Of a DNA stretch of 9,048 nt, positions 1 through 7,000 are shown in pieces (position 1 is the stretch's first letter; every line of letters begins with the position of its first letter). Origin of the DNA: Crocinitomicaceae bacterium (lineage in GTDB: Bacteria; Bacteroidota; Bacteroidia; Flavobacteriales_D; Crocinitomicaceae). The stretch spans positions 1 through 9,048 of the forward strand of contig JAURNA010000074.1 in the NCBI GenBank assembly GCA_030830385.1, read 5' to 3'. The position numbers were made by a program, and so were the translations under genes. Below the pieces are notes generated by a model. The model saw only the letters and a list, made by a program, of their open reading frames with translations. It had not been told where the DNA came from and searched no databases.

Positions 1-1352
1 TAGGACAGTGCCTTGTCGTAATCATCAAAAATCATAAGTTTTTGAGGTCCCAGATGCATATCCGCAAGGGCTTCGTCATGATCTCCTGAAAACGGATGTC
101 CTCCACCTCCAATACCCAGTGGCGACTCAGAGTAATGGGCAGGGGGCGGGAACGCATTAATCAACTTAACAGGAGCCCCCCACATACCGGGCAACATGTA
201 TATCACGAATGCAAAAACAAATGTGCCCAATATGGTCCTGCTCACCGATAATCGTTCTACCGGAGTATCGTGGGGCAACGTTAACTTGCCCAACAAATAC
301 AGGGCCAGGATTCCAAATATAGCAATCCAAATCGCGAGGAATACTTCTCTTTCCAGGAAGTGTGCCTGCCACGCCAAATCCGCGTTCGACAAAAATTTGA
401 ATGCCAGGGCGAGTTCCAAAAATCCAAGAACTACCTTTACGGTGTTCAACCAACCTCCGGACTGCGGCATTGAGTTCAACCACCCCGGGAATGCTGCGAA
501 GAGTGTAAATGGCAGTGCCAGAGCAGTAGAAAATCCGAGCATTCCTACAACCGGTGCGATCCCTCCTTCAGCGGCGGCCTGAAATAACAGTGTTCCGACA
601 ATTGGACCGGTGCACGAGAATGAAACCAATGCCAAAACAAGTGCCATGAAGAATATGCCAATCAATCCGCCCTGATCTGCTTTCGAGTCAGCCTTGTTAA
701 TCCATCTACTTGGCATACGGATCTCAAATGCCCCCATAAAGGAGATGGCAAAAACGACAAGCAGTGCGAAGAAGAAAATATTGAACCATGGATCCGTAGA
801 CATCTTATTCAATGCGTCCACCCCAAAAATAGCTGTGATCACCGAACCCAGAATCACATAAATCACAATGATGAAAATCGCGTAGGTCATTGCATTTCGG
901 ATTCCCTGCGATTTCGTTTTACTTTGTTTGGTGAAGAAGCTCACCGTCATTGGAATCATCGGGAACACACATGGCGTCAAAAGAGCGATAAAACCGCTTC
1001 CGAATGCGATGATGAATATTTTCCAAAGTGATTTTTCCTCTTCACCGTTGTTTGTGGCGGGATCATCGTTGTTCCCGTCTTCCTCATTTCCGGGTGCTTC
1101 AGAAGCCATCCATTCCGGAAGGTCACGGCCACCGGCTTTCGCCAATTTTTCTATCCATGCGATGATGCTCTCATCCGCCTGCAGATCGTCGGTATTTTCC
1201 GCATCTTCAATCAACTCAAGGGCATCGGCGTAATCCTTGTCGGTTTCCACCAATTCGAGTAACGCCTTTATGTCTTCCGATTGGTACTCTTCTGCTCGCC
1301 CAAAAGCTGTCAGAAATACTACCGAAAGGAGAATTACTAGTCCTTTTTTCAT
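1..1352 (-). CDS. dsbD: Thiol:disulfide interchange protein DsbD, transmembrane part (3' end outside the window)
   Basis: Inner-membrane electron transporter that takes electrons from cytoplasmic thioredoxin and passes them to periplasmic thiol proteins. The 450 visible codons hold a signal peptide (residues 1-20, likely cleaved after AFGRA), an acidic stretch (21-108), then the hydrophobic DsbD core from about 110. The two family hallmarks are present: LLTPCVFPMIPMTVSFF with C128, and VSFSCTGPIVG with C247. These match the redox pair of the E. coli transmembrane domain (C163/C285) with near-identical spacing. Hydrophobic segments continue to about residue 390, followed by a Gly/Pro-rich periplasmic linker. 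The reading frame is open at base 1, so the expected C-terminal thioredoxin-like domain should lie beyond the window (inference). Unlike E. coli DsbD, there is no immunoglobulin-like nDsbD domain at the N-terminus; the two genes directly upstream encode that domain separately. The ATG overlaps the upstream stop by 4 bases, which suggests translational coupling. Confidence 0.95.
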   Translation of the reverse strand, partial: MKKGLVILLSVVFLTAFGRAEEYQSEDIKALLELVETDKDYADALELIEDAENTDDLQADESIIAWIEKLAKAGGRDLPEWMASEAPGNEEDGNNDDPATNNGEEEKSLWKIFIIAFGSGFIALLTPCVFPMIPMTVSFFTKQSKTKSQGIRNAMTYAIFIIVIYVILGSVITAIFGVDALNKMSTDPWFNIFFFALLVVFAISFMGAFEIRMPSRWINKADSKADQGGLIGIFFMALVLALVSFSCTGPIVGTLLFQAAAEGGIAPVVGMLGFSTALALPFTLFAAFPGWLNSMPQSGGWLNTVKVVLGFLELALAFKFLSNADLAWQAHFLEREVFLAIWIAIFGILALYLLGKLTLPHDTPVERLSVSRTILGTFVFAFVIYMLPGMWGAPVKLINAFPPPAHYSESPLGIGGGGHPFSGDHDEALADMHLGPQKLMIFDDYDKALS

Positions 1353-2008
1353 TTATCGGCTTCTAAAATAGTTAGGTATTTTTTGTAAAATGCCACGCTG
1401 TTTCCTTTGGGAACCTTGTGCCATTCGTCATTCACGTTCACAAAGTTGTTTCCGTCTTTGTCTTTTGCTTGATCACCGTTTACTTCCGTGAACGATTCTT
1501 CGATATTGGCATCAGCCTCTTCTATTTTCCTTCCTTTTATGCGAATCGTAAACTCGGCCGTATGTGGAGGAAGGCATTTCTCCGCATCGCAGGTTTGAAA
1601 ACTAAACGACCCTTTGATTTTGAAATCGTCGTTTGACAGAATTTTGATCTTCTGGCGAAATTTGAACGTTCCTTCGTGATACGCCAGGTCCTCATCCAAA
1701 ATTTCATCGTGTCCCAGGTGAGGTTCTGGCTCAATCGGGCTTCCTACCGATGTAAAATCGTCAGAAGGAATCAGTTCAAATGTAGATGCATAGCCGAATG
1801 TTCCTGCCGGCAGCTCCAACGCATTGATGTGCCATTCGGGCTCGCAGGTAACTGTACAGATTACTTCCGCATCTTCGCCATTCTGGCTTACACTCAACTT
1901 CCAGTGCACTTTGTCTTCCGGAAGCTCTAGTTGCGCATTGGAGAAGTGATTCACTACCACAAACACTGAGGCCAATAGCAGTCCGCCCCATTTTGATCCT
2001 CTCTTCAT
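1349..2008 (-). CDS. Secreted nDsbD-like domain protein, copy 2 (219 aa)
   Basis: Probable periplasmic redox partner of DsbD. Residues 1-25 form a Sec signal peptide with likely cleavage at SNA|QLE. Residues 30-157 match the N-terminal domain family of DsbD: strand HWKLSV, then PEWHINA, EPEP, HEGTFKFRQKIKI, and the redox motif TCDAEKCLPP with C140 and C145. E. coli nDsbD has the equivalent pair followed by YPP. The same series of motifs occurs in the protein encoded just upstream, so the two are paralogues. Two differences stand out: an additional cysteine pair, C51 and C55 (CTVTC), and a charged C-terminal extension (about 158-219) ending in VAFYKKYLTILEADK. Its ATG overlaps the upstream gene's stop by 4 bases, and its own TGA overlaps the dsbD ATG by 4 bases, so the three genes are almost certainly co-transcribed. 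The domain call is strong; the exact partner and direction of electron flow are inferred. Confidence 0.88.
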   Translation of the reverse strand: MKRGSKWGGLLLASVFVVVNHFSNAQLELPEDKVHWKLSVSQNGEDAEVICTVTCEPEWHINALELPAGTFGYASTFELIPSDDFTSVGSPIEPEPHLGHDEILDEDLAYHEGTFKFRQKIKILSNDDFKIKGSFSFQTCDAEKCLPPHTAEFTIRIKGRKIEEADANIEESFTEVNGDQAKDKDGNNFVNVNDEWHKVPKGNSVAFYKKYLTILEADK

Positions 2009-2451
2009 TGTTTCTCTACTTTAATTTCGAACTCCATATCACTCGGAGGAAGGCACATTTCGTCGTTGCAAACCATGTATACAACGGTTCCTTTCAACCG
2101 GGTATTTTCTTTGATTTCTACTTTTTGTCTGAAATTGACATCCCCTTCAAAATACAGTACTTCTCCTTCAAAATTGCGGTCATAGTGCCGGGTGGGTTCG
2201 GGCTCCTGAACCTTGTCAATAAATTGAATGGCATCGTTTTCTTCGAAGCGAAATGCCGTTGGAACCGGACCTACATTCGGATCTGTATGCTGACTGTATA
2301 AATGCCAGCCTTCTACAACAGAGGCCGTTAGAATCACCTCCTTGTTCTCTTCATCGTATTTCAATTCCCACACTACTTTTTTCTGACCAAAGGCAGAAAA
2401 GGAAAGGCACAAAAAGACCAGGAATCCAAAAGTGTGGGTTCGTACGTTCAT
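2005..2451 (-). CDS. Secreted nDsbD-like domain protein, copy 1 (148 aa)
   Basis: Minimal stand-alone version of the DsbD N-terminal domain, expected in the periplasm. Residues 1-22 are a Sec signal peptide (MNVRTHTFGF followed by a hydrophobic core, probable cleavage AFG|QKK). The mature part is about 126 residues, the size of one immunoglobulin-like nDsbD domain. It shows VWELKY, EGWHLYS, QEPEP, FEGDVNFRQKVEI and VCNDEMCLPP, with the putative redox pair C128/C133; it ends soon after the last strand (FEIKVEKQ). The only other cysteine, C15, is in the signal peptide. It is the first gene of the three-gene dsb cluster, and its stop overlaps the next start (ATGA). The motifs make the family clear. 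Whether it delivers electrons to particular substrates, such as cytochrome c maturation or disulfide-isomerase-like proteins, cannot be told from this window. Confidence 0.87.
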   Translation of the reverse strand: MNVRTHTFGFLVFLCLSFSAFGQKKVVWELKYDEENKEVILTASVVEGWHLYSQHTDPNVGPVPTAFRFEENDAIQFIDKVQEPEPTRHYDRNFEGEVLYFEGDVNFRQKVEIKENTRLKGTVVYMVCNDEMCLPPSDMEFEIKVEKQ

Positions 2452-2459
2452 TTTCGTTT

Positions 2460-2467
2460 CAAATCTA
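2460..2467 (-). promoter_or_regulatory. Putative Bacteroidota -7 box for the dsb cluster
   Basis: The minus strand reads TAGATTTG, a full match to the TAnnTTTG -7 consensus of Bacteroidota. It ends 8 bases before the ATG at 2451, so transcription would begin almost at the start codon (near-leaderless). I see no good TTTG -33 element at the expected distance, so this rests on the -7 match alone. Confidence 0.4.
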
Positions 2468-2569
2468 CGAAATAGAGGCAGAACTCAGTTCGGAGAAATG
2501 AAAATATACTTGAAATCCCACGCGGGAATTTATCCGGAAATGTAGGGATTAGCAATACATTAAAGGAGA

Positions 2570-2851
2570 CTATTGTTTGATTTCTATGATGTTAGAAATG
2601 GGCAACCACACTCCTCCTTTCAAACAAATGAATCGATTGCCGTGAGCCCAAATGGTCGTATCAACACGTTTCACACCGCAATCATCCTGAAAATAGATGG
2701 ACACTTTGGTATGATACGTATTTCCGAGGCGGGTTGCGTCTTTGATTTGCTGAATAAGATTTGGATGCTGTTGCACTTTGGATGACTCAATGAAGGACAA
2801 TGATTCAATCAATTCCTTCTCAATCAGTTCTGGCTGTAAGGTCGCTTGCAT
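2570..2851 (-). CDS. Small conserved-looking protein of unknown function (93 aa)
   Basis: I do not recognise a named family, though similar short proteins with a TTxWA...LKGG...PI..I ending are, from memory, found in other Bacteroidota. No signal peptide or membrane segment is visible, so it is probably cytoplasmic. Residues 1-45 look helical and charged (LIEKELIESLSF, LIQQIKDATRLGN). Residues about 46-93 look like a small all-beta unit: HTKVSIYFQ, KRVDTTIWAH, NRFICLKGG, VWLPISNIIEI, alternating in the way of a five-strand SH3/Sm-like barrel (inference). There are two cysteines (in DDCG and FICL) but no paired motif. It lies 86 bases after tsaD and 118 bases before the dsb cluster, all on the same strand. 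It has a plausible promoter of its own. A real gene is supported by its clean length, its position filling an otherwise empty gap, and its protein-like composition. Confidence 0.72.
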   Translation of the reverse strand: MQATLQPELIEKELIESLSFIESSKVQQHPNLIQQIKDATRLGNTYHTKVSIYFQDDCGVKRVDTTIWAHGNRFICLKGGVWLPISNIIEIKQ

Positions 2852-2871
2852 GGTTTCAAGTTAAGTTGGAT

Positions 2872-2903
2872 GAAATCTAGGAATTCAGGTGATCAAATGC
2901 AAA
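2872..2903 (-). promoter_or_regulatory. Putative Bacteroidota promoter for the 93-aa gene
   Basis: The minus strand carries TTTG (2900-2903), a spacer of 20 bases, then TAGATTTC (2872-2879), which matches TAnnTTTG at all but the last base. The spacing fits the TTTG/TAnnTTTG pattern of Bacteroidota. The box ends 20 bases before the ATG at 2851, leaving room for a short leader. This suggests the small gene can be transcribed independently of tsaD. Confidence 0.42.
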
Positions 2904-2937
2904 CCAAATGTGCATCGCAAACCCGCTGACGAGTATT

Positions 2938-3984
2938 TCATTGCTTTCGTCGAACAAGTGGTTCAAATGGAACCCGAGCCTGCGCGGTTACGCTTTGATT
3001 CGAGACCAGTCCGGCTTCGAACATATACTTACCCGTCATGGCAATCATTGCAGCGTTATCGGTGCAGTACTCGAATTTGGGGATATATGTTTCCCAATTC
3101 ATTTTTCTCCCCACCTCATCCAGACGATTTCGCAAACCACTGTTGGCCGATACGCCACCCGCAATTGCAATTTGATCGATCCCTGTTTGCTTTGCTGCCT
3201 TCTTGAGTTTGTCCATCAAAATGTCAATGATGGTCTTCTGAACCGATGCACAGATGTCGTCCCGATGTTTTTCTACAAACCCAGGATCTTTTCTGGTTTC
3301 TTTTTGCAAGAAGTAAAGCACCGATGTTTTCAAACCACTGAAACTAAAATCAAGTCCGTCCAACCGCGGCTTGGCAAACGTAAATGCCTCCGGATTCCCT
3401 TCTTTCGCATACCTGTCAACAAGCGGACCTCCGGGATACGGGAACCCTAGCAGCTTGGCCACCTTATCAAACGCCTCTCCCGCCGCATCATCGATGGTTG
3501 TTCCGAGAATTTCCATGTCCAAATAATCGCGGATGAGTACAATTTGCGTGTGCCCACCCGAAACCGTTAAGCACAGAAAAGGAAATTTCGGCTTCGGTTT
3601 GTCGTTATCCTCTATGAAATGTGCAAGTACGTGCCCATACATGTGGTTGACGTCAATCAATGGAATATCGAGTGCCAGCGACAGTGACTTGGCAAATGAA
3701 GTTCCGACAACGAGTGATCCCATAAGACCGGGTCCTCGCGTAAAGGCAACGGCATCAACATCTTTTAGCGTTATGCCTGCTTTCTTCAAAGCGTTGACAA
3801 CCACGGGCACGATGTTTTGCAGGTGCGCACGACTCGCAAGCTCAGGTACTACGCCACCGTACTCTTTGTGAACCGCCTGACCGTTGGTGACATTGGACAA
3901 AATGGCGTTGTTTTTGAGGACTGCCACTGAAGTGTCGTCACAGGAGGATTCTATCCCCAAAATGATCGTCTCTTTTTGTGTCAC
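2938..3984 (-). CDS. tsaD: tRNA N6-adenosine threonylcarbamoyltransferase, catalytic subunit TsaD
   Basis: Transfers the threonylcarbamoyl group from threonylcarbamoyl-AMP to N6 of A37 in tRNAs reading ANN codons (t6A), acting in the cytoplasm with TsaB and TsaE. The 348-aa product is of normal family length. Motifs (numbered from the GTG start): ILGIESSCDDTS at the N-terminus, GPGLMGSL, the metal-binding HMYGH (H114 and H118), SGGHTQ (142-147), FDKVAKLLG with YPGGP, FSFSGLKTS, AGGVSANSGLR, and CTDNAAM with the third metal ligand D309. All expected key residues are intact. I chose the GTG at 3984 because it puts MTQKETIILGIESS at the N-terminus as in relatives. A TTG at 4011 would add nine residues and overlap tamB, and there is no in-frame ATG nearby. 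It is divergent from tamB, with 20 bases between the starts, and the 93-aa gene follows on the same strand. Confidence 0.96.
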   Translation of the reverse strand: MTQKETIILGIESSCDDTSVAVLKNNAILSNVTNGQAVHKEYGGVVPELASRAHLQNIVPVVVNALKKAGITLKDVDAVAFTRGPGLMGSLVVGTSFAKSLSLALDIPLIDVNHMYGHVLAHFIEDNDKPKPKFPFLCLTVSGGHTQIVLIRDYLDMEILGTTIDDAAGEAFDKVAKLLGFPYPGGPLVDRYAKEGNPEAFTFAKPRLDGLDFSFSGLKTSVLYFLQKETRKDPGFVEKHRDDICASVQKTIIDILMDKLKKAAKQTGIDQIAIAGGVSANSGLRNRLDEVGRKMNWETYIPKFEYCTDNAAMIAMTGKYMFEAGLVSNQSVTAQARVPFEPLVRRKQ

Positions 3985-3990
3985 AATGCG

Positions 3991-3998
3991 TAATTTTG
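3991..3998 (+). promoter_or_regulatory. Putative -7 box for tamB
   Basis: TAATTTTG matches TAnnTTTG exactly and ends 6 bases before the ATG at 4005. The tamB transcript would therefore be leaderless or nearly so. No TTTG is seen at the usual -33 spacing; the nearest, in TTTTTG at 3973-3978, is only 12 bases away. Confidence 0.4.
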
Positions 3999-4004
3999 CA
4001 AGGA

Positions 4005-7000
4005 ATGGCAAAGCTACTCAAAATAACAGGAAAATTTATTGGGATTACCCTCGAGTGGTCGCTTATCATCATCATATTGTTCGCTTTTGCCATCCGTACT
4101 TCCAGCTTCCAGACGTTTCTGGCAAAGAAAGCAGCGGGATACCTTTCTTCAGAATTGAATACCACCGTTCAGGTGGATGAGGTTTGTATCCTGTTTTTTG
4201 ATGAGTTGTCTCTGGATGGTTTTCTGATTTTAGACCTTGACAAAGACACGCTGGTCTCGGCAGAACATTTGTACGTTACGATTGATGATTTCGGATGGAA
4301 AGGTGACTATTTTCACATCCATGAAATTGAGCTTGAAAACGCTCGGGCGCACGTCAAAAAAACTACTGCCGGAGTTACCAACCTGCAATTTCTGAACGAT
4401 TATTTCAAATCCGACAAGCCCCCGAAGAAGAAACCATTTCACCTGGATGTAAAAACGATCAAATTGTCGGACGTTCATTTCCGATACGACGATGCCGGCA
4501 CATCACCACTGGATTCCGGAATGGATTACTTTCACATCGATGCGAGAAATGTCAACGCTGAGATTACCGAAATTGACCTGAACAAAGAGCATGTTTCCGG
4601 GAGGATTTCTTCATTCTCGGTGGATGAAAAAAGTGGTTTGAAAATAGAATCACTTCAGTCCGACATATATGTTTGTCCGGATAGTCTTTCGTTGAACACT
4701 CTGTCTATCAAAACATCACGCTCACTGATCGAATCGCCCCACTTTGCGTTGAGAATGAGCGATTACACAGATTACAGAACGTTCGTGGACAGCGTAACGT
4801 TTGACGGTACGATTTCCCGGAGTCATATTTCCATGGCAGACGTTGCTTACTTTGCCCATCCATTGGAAGGAATGAATGAGGTGATTTCCTTCAACGGGAA
4901 GATCAGCCAGAAAATACCCAACTTAAAGATCAGTGATCTCCGGTTACAACTGAGGGAAAAAACAATGATCAAGGGGACGGTTCAACTTCCTGATTTCAGA
5001 GATATACCCCGTTCCAGCTTGCACGAACATTTGGAGCACGTATACGTCGATCTGGAAGAATTGAAAGCAGTAAAAATGCCGAATCAGATGAAGGATGAAT
5101 ACCTATCATTCGATCCATACCTGAATCGCTTGGGTCATTTTGAAGGAAAAAACATTTGCATCGACGGCCCAATCAAAAAGCTTGTCGTGAGCGCTGACCA
5201 CCTCATGACCGATTTGGGTGGAATCCGAATGGATCACGGCCTGCTGTTCAATTACATCGATGAGCGCGAGTCGTTGGTATTTACGCATGCCCACCCCGCA
5301 GAGTACGACATCAACGTGGAGCAATTCGATCTCGGAGCGTTTATCGCAAACGGAGACTTTGGAAAAGTTGATGGAGTTTTCTCCCTGACCGGGGAAGCAT
5401 ACTCAAACGGTGATATTCAATTTTCGTCTTTCACCGGAAAAGCAAATCGGTTCGATTACCTCGGATACTCCTATTCAAACATTGAGATCACAGAAGGAGA
5501 ATTCATCAACGATCGATTCGATGGCGATATCATGGTTTGGGATCAATTCCTGGAACTCTCTTGTGATGGTTTCTTCGATCTGAAAACAGACCATCTGAAC
5601 TTTGAACTGGACATCAGCAAGGCCTCTCTGAACGGTTTAGGCTTCAACTCGCAGGAATCGGATTTGCGTTGCTCAAAATTACTGGTGGACTTCACGGGGC
5701 TTGACATCAACCGTATGTTCGGAAGTCTGACCATCGACAGCTTCTATTACACGGAAAATGGACGTGAAATTCAAATCCCCCAATCGTCCATATACATTAC
5801 CCGGGGAGAAACAGCAGATGAATTCAAGCTTGTGAGTAACCTGGGAACCGGAGAGATTATCGGGAAGCTCGATTTCTCTCATTTGGCGGGCGACCTGAAT
5901 TATCAGTTCAGTCGCATTCTGCCCAATCTGTTCAAGGAAAATGTAGAGCAGATTCGGAACCACATCGAAGACCATTTCACCTATGATTTTACCGTCAACG
6001 ACATGGGCGATTTCCTTGCCATTTTCGCCCCAAACCTTGAAGTAAGCGCGGGAACACATTTGCATGGTGAATACGCAGGAGAATCATCCCAACTAACCAT
6101 CGGCGGCACCTCCGATTCCATTGTATACCATGACATTATGTTTCGGGATATAACCATTACTCAGATCATGGATTCCAATAGTACTTCAGCCGTGTATCAC
6201 GTCGCTGAACTCAAGTACAACGACTCGCTCTCATTTTCCGATTTTTACTTCAAAGGGAGTGGTGGCGGAAACGATCTGAGTTCAACGATCACATGGAAAG
6301 AACACGATGGTGGCAATCCCTCGCTTATTCACTGGGACACCCATATAAAGGATATCAATCACTACGACTTTTCGCTGGACCCCTCTCATTTCTTCATCCA
6401 GGATCATGAATGGCATATCGTGAATCAATCGCTCGTTAATGTTGAACACGACACCGTGACCGTTACCAATTTCCAACTTAAGCGAGGTAAGCAATTCATA
6501 AAAGTTGATGGTAAAGTATCGAACCAGAACAAGCATCAACTGAACTTTGAAATTAACGATCTGGAGATCGCGGAATTGGCGAGTTTTTTTACAGATGAAG
6601 TCGAAGTGACCGGATTGCTGAATGCCTGGGGGTATATTTCAAACCCTGCGAAAAACCTGGATTACCTTGGGGATGTACACATTAGAAATCTGAGACTCAA
6701 TGACGAGCAGGTCGGTGATATATTCGCCCAATCGCAATGGAATGAAGTGCTGAAAAGCATCGATCTGAGTGGTGATCTGATCTACAAGGACAATCCATCC
6801 TTTGATTTCAACGGACACTACTACACGAAACTGGAAGAAGAAAACCTTGAAGTCTCACTCCTTTTCGATCAAACCGATATTCGCTTCACCAATGCCTTTA
6901 TGGATCCGGATGTTCTCAATGACATACACGGAAATATCAACGGAACCCTGCGCGTATCCGGAACACCCGATCACCCGGAACTCAACGGAACATTAAAGCT

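Noticed and set aside
196..582. 128-aa plus-strand open frame
   Set aside because: It lies antisense to the DsbD transmembrane core, whose cysteine motifs and hydrophobic pattern clearly mark the minus strand as coding; the plus product has no recognisable features.
2481..2491. Perfect inverted repeat GAACTcAGTTC upstream of the dsb cluster, as an operator
   Set aside because: It sits where the missing -33 element would be, but arms of five bases are expected by chance at a fair rate in a gap this size, and no second copy is seen.
2512..2531. Short hairpin TCCC-ACGC-GGGA after the 93-aa gene, as a terminator
   Set aside because: The stem is only 4 base pairs plus a mismatched extension and is followed by just three T residues on the minus strand; too weak to call.
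2908..3450. 180-aa plus-strand open frame
   Set aside because: Antisense to tsaD, which has all its catalytic motifs intact; the translated product is cysteine-rich noise.
3978..4004. Upstream GTG start adding nine residues to TamB
   Set aside because: It would overlap the tsaD start, and the added residues precede the typical short basic segment before the membrane helix; the ATG at 4005 fits better.
3985..4011. TTG start adding nine residues to TsaD
   Set aside because: Relatives begin shortly before ILGIESSCDDTS; the GTG at 3984 gives that length and avoids overlapping tamB.
6583..6589. T7 run within tamB, as a possible frameshift or phase-variable tract
   Set aside because: The frame is intact on both sides and a run of seven is within expectation for a 4.5-kb gene encoding Phe-Phe.
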